Part shown: piece by piece, positions 25,973-37,025 of the stretch | Layout: each line of letters starts with the position of its first letter | How positions within the stretch are numbered: the stretch's first letter is position 1 | NCBI RefSeq assembly: GCF_005843885.1 | Contig: NZ_CP040443.1 | Location: 3,596,001-3,660,000 of the forward strand | From: Escherichia sp. E4742 | Lineage (GTDB): Bacteria > Pseudomonadota > Gammaproteobacteria > Enterobacterales > Enterobacteriaceae | Direction: 5' to 3' | DNA length: 64,000 bases | Made by a program: the position numbers and the translations under genes | Notes under the pieces: generated by a model | The model's input: the letters and a program-made list of their open reading frames with translations, nothing else | What the model was told of the DNA's origin: nothing | Databases searched by the model: none

Positions 25973-26929
25973 TTAAAACTGCGCCTTAAGTCGTTCCAGC
26001 ACTTGCATGGCGCTGTAGTAATCCAGTCGGAACGTCTCGGTTCCCAGCGCATAAACCTGCTTGTTTTGTACTGCAGGCAGGTGCGCGAGCAGCGGATTAG
26101 CATAAATCGCATCGGCGTCTTTCTGATCACCGGCGAACAGGAATAGTGATTCACCGTTTAACCCAGCAGCCAGATTTTCCCCACCAAGCTGAATGATGTC
26201 ATGACGTTTGCCCTGGCTTTGGCTGGCGTTTAACCCTGCGGGCAACTTCGCCAGCGTAAAGCCGAGTTGTTCCAGCATCTGCCCTTGTGCTGATTCCGGT
26301 GTCCAGAGATTGGCACTGTGTGCAGCGGCGGTATAGACAATGGCAGTGACCGGCTGCGGCGGTAATTTGATTTGCTCTTTCGCCGCCGCCAGTTGCTTAT
26401 CAAACTGCGCAATCCGCTCTGCCGCTTGTTTCTCATGCCCGGTAATTTCGCCAAGTTGCGTTAACAGCGACTGCCAGCTTTTGTCGTCGTAATTGATGAT
26501 TAATGTCGGGGCGATGGTGGAAAGCTGATCGTACAGCGCCAGCGCCGAATCACCGCCGGTCGCGCTAATTAAAATCAGATCCGGCATTTGTGCGGCAACG
26601 GCTTCGGCGTTCGGTTCCCCGATATAGAGGCGCTGCAGTTTGCGTTCTTTGGCAACGTCGCTCCACTGGCGTAAAAAGCCTTGTTCGTCCGCGACGCGGT
26701 TATTCGGCGTGGTCGCGCCGCTGGCGATCACCGGAGCATCAATCGCCAGCAGTGAGCCGGTCAGGGTGACGCTGGTGGAAACAATACGCTGCGGTTGGCT
26801 TTCCAGGGTATGAGTGCCACGACTGTCAGTAATCTGACGCGGCCAGTCGGCGGCCTGAACTGCGGCTATTCCTGAAAGCAAAAGTCCTGTTAATAGAAGG
26901 GCGTTGCGGTAGAGCGGGGCGAGTCTCAC
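25973..26929 (-). CDS. fepB: FepB, periplasmic ferric enterobactin-binding protein
   Basis: The 318-residue precursor has a 26-residue signal peptide (MRLAPLYRNALLLTG..., cut after VQA). It is a class III (helical-backbone) substrate-binding protein that passes ferric enterobactin from FepA to FepDGC. Family features include ITDSRGTHTLESQPQRIVSTS near the mature N-terminus and the LLAHLPAVQNKQVYALG region near the C-terminus. It is divergent from entC across a 299-base control region. Confidence 0.97.
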   Translation of the reverse strand: MRLAPLYRNALLLTGLLLSGIAAVQAADWPRQITDSRGTHTLESQPQRIVSTSVTLTGSLLAIDAPVIASGATTPNNRVADEQGFLRQWSDVAKERKLQRLYIGEPNAEAVAAQMPDLILISATGGDSALALYDQLSTIAPTLIINYDDKSWQSLLTQLGEITGHEKQAAERIAQFDKQLAAAKEQIKLPPQPVTAIVYTAAAHSANLWTPESAQGQMLEQLGFTLAKLPAGLNASQSQGKRHDIIQLGGENLAAGLNGESLFLFAGDQKDADAIYANPLLAHLPAVQNKQVYALGTETFRLDYYSAMQVLERLKAQF

Positions 26930-27228
26930 AAATCAGCTTCCTGTTATTAATAAGGTTAAGGGCGTAATGACAAATTCGACAAAGCGCACCATTCGTCCCC
27001 TCGCTCCTTTGGGGAGAGGGGGCAGAACGGCGCAGGCCATCACATTGCGCTTATGCGAATCCATCAATAATGCTTCTCATTTTCATTGTAACCACAAGCA
27101 GATGCAACCCCGAGTTGCAGATTGCGTTACCTCAAGAGTTGACATAGTGCGCGTTTGCTTTTAGGTTAGCGACCGAAAATATAAATGATAATCATTATTA
27201 AAGCCTTTATCATTTTGTGGAGGATGAT
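26930..27228. promoter_or_regulatory. fepB-entC divergent control region with Fur box and hairpin
   Basis: The region holds a Fur-box match (AAATGATAATCATTATTAA at about 27183-27201, followed by AAGCCTTTATCAT) next to entC. Near fepB there is a GC-rich imperfect hairpin at 26997-27022 (CCCCTCGCTCC / GGAGAGGGG arms with one G-A mismatch). The hairpin would lie in the long 5' leader of fepB mRNA. Regulation by Fur is known; a role for the hairpin is open. Confidence 0.75.
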
Positions 27229-28404
<1,176 letters not shown>

Positions 28405-28413
28405 GGAGCGAGG

Positions 28414-30024
28414 ATGAGCATTCCATTTACCCGCTGGCCGGAAGAGTTTGCCCGTCGCTATCGGGAAAAAGGCTACTGGCAGGATTTGCCGCTGACCGAC
28501 ATTCTGACTCGCCACGCTGCGAGTGACAGCATCGCGGTTATCGATGGCGAGCGTCAGTTGAGTTATCGGGAATTGAATCAGGCGGCGGATAATCTCGCCT
28601 GTAGCTTGCGCCGTCAAGGCATTAAACCCGGTGAAACCGCGCTGGTACAGTTGGGTAACGTCGCTGAACTTTACATCACCTTTTTCGCGTTGCTGAAACT
28701 GGGCGTTGCGCCAGTGTTGGCGCTATTCAGCCATCAGCGTAGTGAACTGAACGCCTATGCCAGCCAGATTGAACCCGCATTGCTGATTGCCGATCGCCAG
28801 CATGCGCTGTTTAGCGGGGATGATTTCCTCAATACTTTCGTCACAGAACATTCCTCCATTCGCGTGGTGCAACTGCACAACGACAGCGGTGAGCATAACT
28901 TGCAGGATGCGATTAACCATCCGGCTGAGGATTTTACTGCCACGCCGTCACCTGCTGATGAAGTGGCCTATTTCCAGCTTTCCGGCGGCACCACCGGCAC
29001 ACCGAAACTGATCCCGCGCACTCATAACGACTATTACTACAGCGTGCGTCGTAGCGTCGAGATTTGTCAGTTCACACAACAGACACGCTACCTGTGCGCG
29101 ATTCCGGCGGCGCACAACTATGCCATGAGTTCGCCGGGATCGCTGGGCGTATTTCTTGCTGGCGGCACCGTCGTTCTGGCGGCCGATCCCAGCGCCACGC
29201 TTTGCTTCCCATTGATTGCAAAACATCAGGTTAACGTTACCGCGCTGGTGCCACCAGCAGTCAGCCTGTGGTTGCAGGCGCTGACCGAAGGCGAAAGCCG
29301 GGCGCAGCTTGCCTCGCTGAAACTGTTACAGGTCGGCGGTGCGCGTCTTTCTGCCACGCTTGCGGCGCGTATTCCCGCAGAGATTGGCTGCCAGTTGCAG
29401 CAGGTGTTCGGCATGGCGGAAGGGCTGGTGAACTACACCCGTCTTGATGATAGCGCGGAGAAAATTATCCATACCCAGGGTTACCCAATGTGTCCGGACG
29501 ATGAAGTGTGGGTTGCCGATGCCGATGGAAATCCACTGCCGCAAGGGGAAGTCGGACGCCTGATGACGCGCGGGCCGTACACCTTCCGCGGTTATTACAA
29601 AAGTCCGCAGCACAATGCCAGTGCCTTTGATGCCAACGGTTTTTACTGTTCCGGCGATCTGATCTCCATTGATCCAGAGGGTTACATCACCGTGCAGGGG
29701 CGCGAGAAAGATCAGATCAATCGTGGCGGCGAGAAGATCGCTGCCGAAGAGATCGAAAACCTGCTGCTGCGCCATCCGGCGGTGATCTACGCCGCACTGG
29801 TGAGCATGGAAGACGAACTGATGGGCGAAAAAAGCTGCGCTTATCTGGTGGTGAAAGAACCGCTGCGCGCGGTGCAGGTGCGTCGCTTCCTGCGTGAGCA
29901 GGGTATTGCCGAATTTAAATTACCGGATCGCGTGGAGTGTGTGGATTCACTTCCGCTGACGGCGGTCGGGAAAGTCGATAAAAAACAATTACGTCAGTGG
30001 CTGGCGTCACGCGCTTCAGCCTGA
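28414..30024 (+). CDS. entE: EntE, 2,3-dihydroxybenzoate-AMP ligase
   Basis: The 536-residue stand-alone adenylation enzyme activates 2,3-DHB as the acyl-AMP and loads it on the aryl-carrier domain of EntB. ANL-family motifs are present: SGGTTGTPKL (about residues 190-199), GMAEGL, YCSGDL, and the C-terminal GREKDQINRGGEKI plus TAVGKVDKK with the catalytic Lys. Length equals K-12 EntE. It is followed after 13 bases by entB. Confidence 0.98.
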   Translation: MSIPFTRWPEEFARRYREKGYWQDLPLTDILTRHAASDSIAVIDGERQLSYRELNQAADNLACSLRRQGIKPGETALVQLGNVAELYITFFALLKLGVAPVLALFSHQRSELNAYASQIEPALLIADRQHALFSGDDFLNTFVTEHSSIRVVQLHNDSGEHNLQDAINHPAEDFTATPSPADEVAYFQLSGGTTGTPKLIPRTHNDYYYSVRRSVEICQFTQQTRYLCAIPAAHNYAMSSPGSLGVFLAGGTVVLAADPSATLCFPLIAKHQVNVTALVPPAVSLWLQALTEGESRAQLASLKLLQVGGARLSATLAARIPAEIGCQLQQVFGMAEGLVNYTRLDDSAEKIIHTQGYPMCPDDEVWVADADGNPLPQGEVGRLMTRGPYTFRGYYKSPQHNASAFDANGFYCSGDLISIDPEGYITVQGREKDQINRGGEKIAAEEIENLLLRHPAVIYAALVSMEDELMGEKSCAYLVVKEPLRAVQVRRFLREQGIAEFKLPDRVECVDSLPLTAVGKVDKKQLRQWLASRASA

Positions 30025-30037
30025 AGGAGAGAACACG

Positions 30038-30895
30038 ATGGCTATTCCAAAATTACAGGCTTACGCGCTGCCGGAGTCTCACGATATTCCGCAAAATAAA
30101 GTCGACTGGGCCTTTGAACCGCAACGCGCTGCGCTGTTAATTCATGATATGCAGGACTATTTCGTCAGCTTCTGGGGCGAGAGCTGCCCGATGATGGAAC
30201 AGGTGATCGCGAATATTGCTGCGCTGCGTGACTACTGCAAACAGCATAATATTCCGGTTTATTACACCGCGCAGCCGAAAGAGCAGAGTGATGAAGATCG
30301 GGCGCTGTTGAATGATATGTGGGGGCCGGGCCTGACCCGTTCGCCGGAACAGCAAAAGGTGGTGGATCGCCTCACGCCGGATGCCGACGACACGGTGCTG
30401 GTGAAGTGGCGCTACAGCGCGTTTCATCGTTCCCCGCTGGAGCAAATGCTCAAAGAGAGCGGACGTAACCAACTGATTATTACTGGGGTGTACGCGCATA
30501 TTGGCTGTATGACCACCGCGACCGACGCATTTATGCGGGATATTAAACCGTTTATGGTGGCGGATGCGCTGGCCGATTTCAGCCGTGACGAGCATTTGAT
30601 GTCGCTGAAATATGTGGCCGGACGTTCTGGTCGGGTGGTGATGACTGAAGAGTTACTGCCAGCACCGATCCCTTCCAGTAAAGCGGCGCTGCGCGAGGTG
30701 ATCCTGCCGCTGCTGGACGAGTCCGATGAGCCGTTCGATGACGACAACCTGATCGACTACGGTCTGGATTCGGTGCGCATGATGGCGCTGGCGGCGCGCT
30801 GGCGCAAAGTGCATGGCGATATCGATTTTGTCATGCTGGCGAAAAACCCGACCATCGACGCCTGGTGGAAACTGCTCTCCCGCGAGGTGAAATAA
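30038..30895 (+). CDS. entB: EntB, isochorismatase and aryl-carrier protein
   Basis: The 285-residue protein has two domains. Residues about 1-205 form an isochorismatase (LLIHDMQDYF with the catalytic Asp; VLVKWRYSAF; GVYAHIGCMTTATDAFMRD), which turns isochorismate into 2,3-dihydro-2,3-DHB. Residues about 210-285 are an aryl-carrier domain with Ser245 in DYGLDSVRMM, the site modified by EntD. Its stop TAA shares its last A with the ATG of entA. Confidence 0.98.
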   Translation: MAIPKLQAYALPESHDIPQNKVDWAFEPQRAALLIHDMQDYFVSFWGESCPMMEQVIANIAALRDYCKQHNIPVYYTAQPKEQSDEDRALLNDMWGPGLTRSPEQQKVVDRLTPDADDTVLVKWRYSAFHRSPLEQMLKESGRNQLIITGVYAHIGCMTTATDAFMRDIKPFMVADALADFSRDEHLMSLKYVAGRSGRVVMTEELLPAPIPSSKAALREVILPLLDESDEPFDDDNLIDYGLDSVRMMALAARWRKVHGDIDFVMLAKNPTIDAWWKLLSREVK

Positions 30896-31641
30896 TGGAT
30901 TTCAGCGGCAAAAATGTCTGGGTAACCGGCGCGGGGAAAGGTATCGGCTACGCCACGGCGCTGGCGTTTGTGGAAGCGGGAGCAAAAGTTACAGGTTTTG
31001 ATCAAGCGTTCGCGCAGGAGAATTATCCCTTTACGACCGAAGTGATGGATGTTGCCGATGCTGCGCAGGTCGCGCAGGTATGTCAGCGACTGTTAGCGCA
31101 AACGGAGCGACTGGACGTGCTGGTCAATGCGGCGGGAATTTTGCGCATGGGCGCGACCGATCAGCTCAGCAAAGAGGACTGGCAGCAGACTTTTGCGGTC
31201 AACGTCGGCGGGGCGTTTAACCTGTTCCAGCAAACCATGAACCAGTTTCGCCGTCAGCGGGGCGGAGCGATTGTCACTGTGGCGTCCGACGCCGCACATA
31301 CGCCGCGTATTGGTATGAGTGCTTATGGCGCATCGAAAGCGGCGCTGAAAAGCCTGGCGTTGAGTGTCGGGCTGGAACTGGCGGGTAGCGGCGTACGCTG
31401 TAATGTGGTTTCCCCAGGTTCCACCGATACTGATATGCAACGCACGCTGTGGGTGAGCGATGACGCCGAAGAACAGCGTATTCGCGGCTTTGGTGAGCAG
31501 TTTAAACTCGGCATTCCGCTGGGGAAAATTGCCCGGCCGCAGGAAATCGCCAACACGATTTTGTTCCTCGCCTCCGACCTCGCCAGCCATATCACGCTAC
31601 AGGATATCGTGGTGGATGGCGGATCGACGCTGGGGGCATAA
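30895..31641 (+). CDS. entA: EntA, 2,3-dihydro-2,3-dihydroxybenzoate dehydrogenase
   Basis: The 248-residue short-chain dehydrogenase oxidises 2,3-dihydro-2,3-DHB to 2,3-DHB with NAD+. The cofactor motif GAGKGIGYA (about residues 12-20), NAAG, and catalytic YGASK are present. ATG 30895 overlaps the entB stop by one base; upstream in-frame codons fall inside entB. entH begins two bases after its stop. Confidence 0.98.
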   Translation: MDFSGKNVWVTGAGKGIGYATALAFVEAGAKVTGFDQAFAQENYPFTTEVMDVADAAQVAQVCQRLLAQTERLDVLVNAAGILRMGATDQLSKEDWQQTFAVNVGGAFNLFQQTMNQFRRQRGGAIVTVASDAAHTPRIGMSAYGASKAALKSLALSVGLELAGSGVRCNVVSPGSTDTDMQRTLWVSDDAEEQRIRGFGEQFKLGIPLGKIARPQEIANTILFLASDLASHITLQDIVVDGGSTLGA

Positions 31642-31643
31642 GC

Positions 31644-32057
31644 ATGATCTGGAAACGCCATTTAACGCTCGACGAACTCAACGCCACCAGCCATAACACG
31701 ATGGTGGCGCATCTGGGAATTGTTTATACCCGTCTGGGTGATGATGTTCTGGAAGCCGAAATGCCGGTCGATCCCCGTACTCATCAGCCGTTTGGCCTGC
31801 TGCATGGCGGTGCGTCGGCGGCGCTGGCGGAAACGCTGGGATCGATGGCCGGATTTATGATGACTCGCGACGGACAGTGTGTGGTGGGCACGGAACTTAA
31901 CGCCACCCATCATCGCCCGGTGTCTGAGGGCAAGGTGCGCGGTGTTTGCCAGCCGCTGCATCTTGGACGGCAAAATCAGAGCTGGGAAATCGTCGTTTTC
32001 GATGAACAGGGGCGGCGTTGCTGCACTTGTCGGCTGGGTACGGCGGTTTTGGGATGA
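31644..32057 (+). CDS. entH: EntH, hotdog-fold proofreading thioesterase
   Basis: The 137-residue thioesterase (formerly YbdB) frees EntB carrier domains that have been loaded with the wrong acyl or aryl group. The hotdog motif RTHQPFGLLHGGASAALAETLG (about residues 44-65) includes the active-site His and Glu. It is the last gene of entCEBAH, followed by a hairpin at 32088-32113 before cstA. Confidence 0.97.
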   Translation: MIWKRHLTLDELNATSHNTMVAHLGIVYTRLGDDVLEAEMPVDPRTHQPFGLLHGGASAALAETLGSMAGFMMTRDGQCVVGTELNATHHRPVSEGKVRGVCQPLHLGRQNQSWEIVVFDEQGRRCCTCRLGTAVLG

Positions 32058-32087
32058 ACCCGACAGAATTAAATGAGATTGCAGGAA

Positions 32088-32113
32088 AACTCGGTTAACG
32101 GAGTGACCGAGTT
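32088..32113 (+). terminator. Hairpin between entH and cstA
   Basis: AACTCGGT (32088-32095) pairs with ACCGAGTT (32106-32113) around a ten-base loop. No clean T-run follows, so it may be a weak terminator or a processing signal rather than a strict end of the ent transcript. Confidence 0.4.
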
Positions 32114-32237
32114 AACATTGTTAAGTTAATTATTGGTTTTAACTCTTATTTGTTTAGTTATCGCGTTGTTAAATTCCGCAAAGATGTTATAGAAACAAAA
32201 TGTAACATCTCTATGGACACGCACACGGATAACAATT

Positions 32238-34343
32238 ATGAACAAATCAGGGAAATACCTCGTCTGGACAGTGCTCTCTGTAATGGGGGCATTTGCTCTG
32301 GGATACATTGCTTTAAACCGTGGGGAACAGATCAACGCGCTGTGGATTGTGGTGGCGTCGGTCTGTATCTATCTAATCGCTTATCGTTTTTATGGTCTGT
32401 ATATCGCCAAAAATGTGCTGGCGGTGGACCCGACGCGTATGACGCCAGCGGTGCGCCATAACGACGGGCTGGACTATGTGCCGACGGACAAGAAAGTGCT
32501 GTTCGGTCACCATTTTGCGGCCATTGCCGGAGCAGGCCCGCTGGTGGGGCCGGTGCTGGCGGCGCAAATGGGCTACCTGCCGGGGATGATCTGGCTGCTT
32601 GCCGGAGTGGTTCTCGCCGGTGCAGTGCAGGATTTCATGGTGCTGTTTGTTTCCACGCGCCGTGACGGTCGCTCGCTGGGTGAGCTGGTCAAAGAAGAGA
32701 TGGGGCCAACCGCCGGGGTGATTGCGCTGGTAGCCTGCTTTATGATCATGGTCATTATCCTTGCCGTGCTGGCGATGATCGTGGTGAAAGCCCTGACCCA
32801 TAGCCCGTGGGGAACGTATACCGTTGCGTTCACCATTCCGCTGGCGCTGTTTATGGGGATCTACCTGCGCTATCTGCGTCCGGGCCGCATTGGCGAAGTG
32901 TCGGTCATCGGTCTGGTGTTTCTGATTTTCGCCATTATCTCTGGCGGCTGGGTGGCAGAAAGCCCGACCTGGGCGCCGTACTTTGACTTTACCGGCGTGC
33001 AGTTGACCTGGATGTTGGTGGGCTACGGTTTTGTGGCGGCGGTGCTGCCGGTGTGGTTGCTGCTGGCTCCGCGTGACTACCTCTCTACCTTCCTGAAAAT
33101 CGGGACTATCGTTGGTCTGGCGGTAGGCATTTTGATTATGCGCCCGACGCTGACCATGCCTGCGCTAACCAAATTTGTTGACGGCACTGGCCCGGTATGG
33201 ACCGGTAACCTGTTCCCGTTCCTGTTTATCACCATCGCCTGTGGTGCGGTGTCTGGCTTCCATGCGCTGATCTCTTCCGGCACCACGCCGAAGATGCTGG
33301 CGAATGAAGGTCAGGCGTGTTTTATCGGCTACGGCGGGATGTTGATGGAATCCTTCGTGGCGATTATGGCGCTGGTTTCTGCCTGTATCATCGATCCGGG
33401 TGTGTACTTCGCCATGAATAGCCCGATGGCGGTGCTGGCTCCGGCGGGTACGACGGATGTCGTGGCTTCTGCCGCGCAGGTGGTGAGTAGCTGGGGCTTT
33501 GCTATTACCCCGGATACGTTAAACCAGATTGCCAGCGAAGTGGGTGAACAGTCGATCATTTCCCGTGCGGGCGGTGCGCCGACGTTGGCGGTGGGGATGG
33601 CCTACATTCTGCACGGCGCGCTGGGCGGCATGATGGATGTGGCGTTCTGGTATCACTTCGCCATTCTGTTTGAAGCACTGTTTATTCTGACGGCGGTGGA
33701 TGCGGGTACGCGTGCTGCGCGCTTTATGTTGCAGGATCTGCTGGGCGTGGTGTCTCCGGGTCTGAAACGGACCGATTCATTACCTGCTAACCTGCTGGCA
33801 ACGGCGCTGTGCGTGCTGGCGTGGGGCTACTTCCTCCATCAGGGCGTGGTCGATCCTCTGGGCGGTATTAACACTCTGTGGCCGCTGTTTGGTATTGCCA
33901 ACCAGATGCTGGCAGGGATGGCGCTGATGCTCTGTGCCGTGGTGTTGTTCAAAATGAAACGTCAACGTTACGCCTGGGTGGCGCTGGTACCAACGGCCTG
34001 GTTGCTGATTTGTACCCTGACCGCAGGCTGGCAGAAAGCGTTTAGCCCGGATGCGAAAGTGGGCTTCCTGGCCATTGCTAACAAGTTCCAGGCAATGATC
34101 GACAGCGGCAATATTCCGTCGCAGTATACTGAGTCACAACTGGCGCAACTGGTGTTCAACAACCGTCTGGATGCCGGGTTAACCATCTTCTTTATGGTGG
34201 TCGTGGTGGTTCTGGCGCTGTTCTCGATTAAGACGGCGCTGGCGGCATTGAAAGAGCCTAAGCCAACGGCGAAAGAAACGCCGTATGAGCCAATGCCGGA
34301 AAATGTTGAAGAGATCGTGGCGCAGGCAAAAGGCGCGCACTAA
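32238..34343 (+). CDS. cstA: CstA, carbon-starvation pyruvate/peptide transporter
   Basis: The 701-residue inner-membrane protein has well over a dozen hydrophobic helices and the CstA-family signatures GHHFAAIAGAGPLVGPVLAAQMG (about residues 90-112) and FHALISSGTTPKML (about 341-354). K-12 CstA is induced on carbon starvation and by cAMP-CRP and is linked to peptide use and pyruvate uptake. The small gene ybdD follows, as its paralogue pair btsT-yjiX does. A 180-base leader with an AT-rich segment precedes it. Confidence 0.97.
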   Translation: MNKSGKYLVWTVLSVMGAFALGYIALNRGEQINALWIVVASVCIYLIAYRFYGLYIAKNVLAVDPTRMTPAVRHNDGLDYVPTDKKVLFGHHFAAIAGAGPLVGPVLAAQMGYLPGMIWLLAGVVLAGAVQDFMVLFVSTRRDGRSLGELVKEEMGPTAGVIALVACFMIMVIILAVLAMIVVKALTHSPWGTYTVAFTIPLALFMGIYLRYLRPGRIGEVSVIGLVFLIFAIISGGWVAESPTWAPYFDFTGVQLTWMLVGYGFVAAVLPVWLLLAPRDYLSTFLKIGTIVGLAVGILIMRPTLTMPALTKFVDGTGPVWTGNLFPFLFITIACGAVSGFHALISSGTTPKMLANEGQACFIGYGGMLMESFVAIMALVSACIIDPGVYFAMNSPMAVLAPAGTTDVVASAAQVVSSWGFAITPDTLNQIASEVGEQSIISRAGGAPTLAVGMAYILHGALGGMMDVAFWYHFAILFEALFILTAVDAGTRAARFMLQDLLGVVSPGLKRTDSLPANLLATALCVLAWGYFLHQGVVDPLGGINTLWPLFGIANQMLAGMALMLCAVVLFKMKRQRYAWVALVPTAWLLICTLTAGWQKAFSPDAKVGFLAIANKFQAMIDSGNIPSQYTESQLAQLVFNNRLDAGLTIFFMVVVVVLALFSIKTALAALKEPKPTAKETPYEPMPENVEEIVAQAKGAH

Positions 34344-34395
34344 AGTCAGAGTGAGGGGGGATGTGCCGGGCGTACCCCTTACTCTCAGCAATTCC

Positions 34396-34430
34396 AGGCC
34401 GGATAAGGCGTTCGCGCCGCATCCGGCACT
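34396..34430. repeat. REP element between cstA and ybdD
   Basis: A single well-conserved REP unit, GGCCGGATAAGGCGTTCGC...GCATCCGGCA in outline, lies in the 117-base gap between cstA and ybdD. In this position it could give ybdD a lower or separate expression level from cstA. Confidence 0.9.
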
Positions 34431-34460
34431 CTCTCAGCAACCTGATTACCGGAGGTATTG

Positions 34461-34658
34461 ATGTTTGATTCACTGGCAAAAGCCGGAAAATATTTAGGTC
34501 AGGCGGCGAAGCTGATGATTGGTATGCCTGATTACGATAACTATGTCGAACATATGCGGGTTAACCATCCTGATCAAACGCCGATGACCTATGAAGAGTT
34601 TTTCCGCGAGCGGCAGGACGCGCGCTACGGTGGGAAAGGCGGCGCGCGCTGCTGCTAA
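34461..34658 (+). CDS. ybdD: YbdD, small accessory protein of CstA (DUF466)
   Basis: The 65-residue cytoplasmic protein is of the YbdD/YjiX family, with GMPDYDNYVEHMR, DQTPMTYEEFFRERQDARYGG, and a C-terminal Cys pair (RCC). It is needed with CstA for pyruvate uptake in K-12. ATG 34461 follows GGAGGTATTG; an in-frame TTG one codon earlier is not needed. It ends nine bases before the stop of the convergent ybdH. Confidence 0.93.
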   Translation: MFDSLAKAGKYLGQAAKLMIGMPDYDNYVEHMRVNHPDQTPMTYEEFFRERQDARYGGKGGARCC

Positions 34659-34667
34659 ATTTGTTCG

Positions 34668-35756
34668 TCAGGCTTTAAACGATTCCACTTTTTCTAACGC
34701 TGTTCGCAACGTATCAGCTGTCAGCGTAACTGGCAGATAATGAATGGACTCCACCGGGCGCAAAGTATGGGCAATCACTTTGTCGATCTCTACCTGACTA
34801 TTGATATCTACATCCAGCTCCGCCAGCGTGGTCGGCAGATGAAAACGCTGATACGCCTCGGTTAATTGCGCCAGCACATCATCCTGACCCAGCAAGGCGC
34901 TTTGCACCAGAATTCCGTAGGCGACTTTGGTGCCGTGGAGAAACTTCTCGGTTTGCGGCAGTACAGTCAGACCGTTATGCACGGCATGGGCCGCCGCCAC
35001 ACGCGTAAAACGATCGCCCAGACCACCGACCATTCCGCCTCCGGCGATAATGGCATCCACCACATCGCAAAATGATTGCGTTAACTGCTGATTTTGCTGA
35101 TCGGCAAGCGCCTGTTCGCTCCTGTTTAACAAGACGTCGCGGATGGTCTGCGCGTTATTGATTCCCAGACGCACGGTTAGTGGCAATGTTTCTGGTTGCG
35201 GAGCCAGCACCACCGCTTCATACCATTTCGCCAGCGTGTCGCCGATGCCCGCCAGCAGATATTCTTGCGGCGCATTGAGGATAATCTCCGGTTCCACCAG
35301 CACCATAAAATTGGCATCGTCGAAAATCTCATAATGAAGCGCCTGTCCGGCATCGTTATACCAGACAGAGAGCGGAGTCCAGGCGGCACAGGTAGCGGCG
35401 ATCGTCGGAACGGCAACAAACGGTAGACCGAGGCGACGGGCGAGGGCTTTTGCGGTGTCGAGCAGTGCGCCGCCACCGACGCCAATTACTACGCTGCGAT
35501 CGCCACCAGACTGCGTCGCCAGTTGCTGCACATCGCTTTCGCTGCAATGACCGCGAAACAAAATATGCTTTGCCCCAGGCAGTTCAAACGCTGGCGGAAG
35601 TTTGGTTTGCGCCGCAGCAATGGCACGTTCACCATAAATCCACACAGCGCGAGAAAGCTGTTCAGTCGTGAAAAAATCATGCAGGTGATTCAGACTTCCG
35701 GGATGAGAAAAGTAGTTAGCAGGGCCGACGACGACGCGGATAGGATTGTGATGCAT
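34668..35756 (-). CDS. hcxA: HcxA (YbdH), hydroxycarboxylate dehydrogenase
   Basis: The 362-residue NAD(P)-dependent, iron-type (GldA-like) dehydrogenase acts on alpha-ketoglutarate/2-hydroxyglutarate and 2-ketobutyrate-like substrates in K-12. The nucleotide loop VVIGVGGGALLDTAKALA (about residues 91-108) and VAVPTIAATCAAWTPLS follow the GldA pattern; a metal-ligand His lies in AAHAVHNGL. It is divergent from ybdL with 108 bases between starts. Confidence 0.93.
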   Translation of the reverse strand: MHHNPIRVVVGPANYFSHPGSLNHLHDFFTTEQLSRAVWIYGERAIAAAQTKLPPAFELPGAKHILFRGHCSESDVQQLATQSGGDRSVVIGVGGGALLDTAKALARRLGLPFVAVPTIAATCAAWTPLSVWYNDAGQALHYEIFDDANFMVLVEPEIILNAPQEYLLAGIGDTLAKWYEAVVLAPQPETLPLTVRLGINNAQTIRDVLLNRSEQALADQQNQQLTQSFCDVVDAIIAGGGMVGGLGDRFTRVAAAHAVHNGLTVLPQTEKFLHGTKVAYGILVQSALLGQDDVLAQLTEAYQRFHLPTTLAELDVDINSQVEIDKVIAHTLRPVESIHYLPVTLTADTLRTALEKVESFKA

Positions 35757-35864
35757 GTTGTGTTGTCCTTATTGTTTTATTTAGACATCTAAACGTCTTG
35801 ATTGCCAAATACTATCATCGTGTTATAGTGCCTTCAACACGCAACTTCGTCAGGCACAATAAAA

Positions 35865-37025
35865 ATGACAAATAACCCTCTGATTCCACAAAGCAAACTT
35901 CCACAACTTGGCACTACCATTTTCACCCAGATGAGTGCGCTGGCGCAGCAGCACCAGGCGATTAATCTGTCGCAAGGCTTTCCTGATTTTGATGGTCCGC
36001 ACTATTTGCAGGAGCGACTGGCGCATCACGTTGCCCAGGGGGCAAATCAATACGCGCCAATGACCGGCGTGCAGGCATTGCGTGAGGCGATTGCTGAGAA
36101 AACGGGACGTCTGTATGGCTATCAACCGGATGCTGATAGCGACATCACCGTAACAGCAGGGGCGACGGAGGCGTTATACGCAGCGATTACCGCGCTGGTA
36201 CGTAGTGGCGATGAAGTTATCTGTTTCGACCCCAGTTATGACAGTTATGCGCCTGCCATTGCGCTATCTGGTGGGATCGTGAAACGCATTGCGCTACAGC
36301 CGCCGCATTTTCGCGTTGACTGGCAAGAATTTGCTGCGCTATTGGGCGAGCGCACCCGGCTGGTGATCCTCAACACGCCGCATAATCCCAGCGCCACCGT
36401 CTGGCAGCAGGCTGATTTTGCCGCTTTGTGGCAGGCAATTGCCGATCGCGAGATTTTTGTCATTAGTGATGAAGTTTACGAGCACATTAACTTTTCACAG
36501 CCAGGCCATGCCAGCGTGCTGGCGCATCCGCAGCTGCGTGAGCGGGCGGTGGCGGTGTCATCGTTTGGCAAGACCTATCATATGACTGGCTGGAAAGTGG
36601 GGTATTGCGTTGCGCCAGCGCCCATCAGCGCCGAGATACGTAAAGTGCATCAGTATCTGACCTTTTCGGTCAACACCCCCGCACAACTGGCGCTTGCCGA
36701 TATGCTACGGGAAAATCCTGAACATTATTTTGCATTACCGGACTTTTATCGCCAGAAGCGCGATATTCTCGTGAACGCGTTAAGCGAGAGCCGGCTGGAG
36801 ATTTTACCGTGTGAAGGTACATACTTTTTGCTGGTGGATTACAGCGCCGTGTCTACGCTGAATGATGTTGAGTTTTGCCAGTGGTTGACGCGGGAGCATG
36901 GAGTGGCGGCGATCCCGCTGTCGGTATTTTGCGCAGATCCCTTCCCGCATAAACTGATTCGTCTTTGTTTTGCCAAGAAGGAATCGACGCTGCTGGCGGC
37001 GGCTGAACGCCTGCGCCAGCTTTAG
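35865..37025 (+). CDS. ybdL: YbdL, methionine aminotransferase (PLP)
   Basis: The 386-residue class I/II aminotransferase prefers methionine, histidine and phenylalanine as amino donors. The PLP lysine is Lys236 in SSFGKTYHMTGWKVGY. NLSQGFPDFDGP and LNTPHNPSATVW near residues 32 and 170 are typical. Length equals K-12 YbdL. Its TAG (37023-37025) directly abuts the stop of the convergent ybdM at 37026, leaving no intergenic base. Confidence 0.96.
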   Translation: MTNNPLIPQSKLPQLGTTIFTQMSALAQQHQAINLSQGFPDFDGPHYLQERLAHHVAQGANQYAPMTGVQALREAIAEKTGRLYGYQPDADSDITVTAGATEALYAAITALVRSGDEVICFDPSYDSYAPAIALSGGIVKRIALQPPHFRVDWQEFAALLGERTRLVILNTPHNPSATVWQQADFAALWQAIADREIFVISDEVYEHINFSQPGHASVLAHPQLRERAVAVSSFGKTYHMTGWKVGYCVAPAPISAEIRKVHQYLTFSVNTPAQLALADMLRENPEHYFALPDFYRQKRDILVNALSESRLEILPCEGTYFLLVDYSAVSTLNDVEFCQWLTREHGVAAIPLSVFCADPFPHKLIRLCFAKKESTLLAAAERLRQL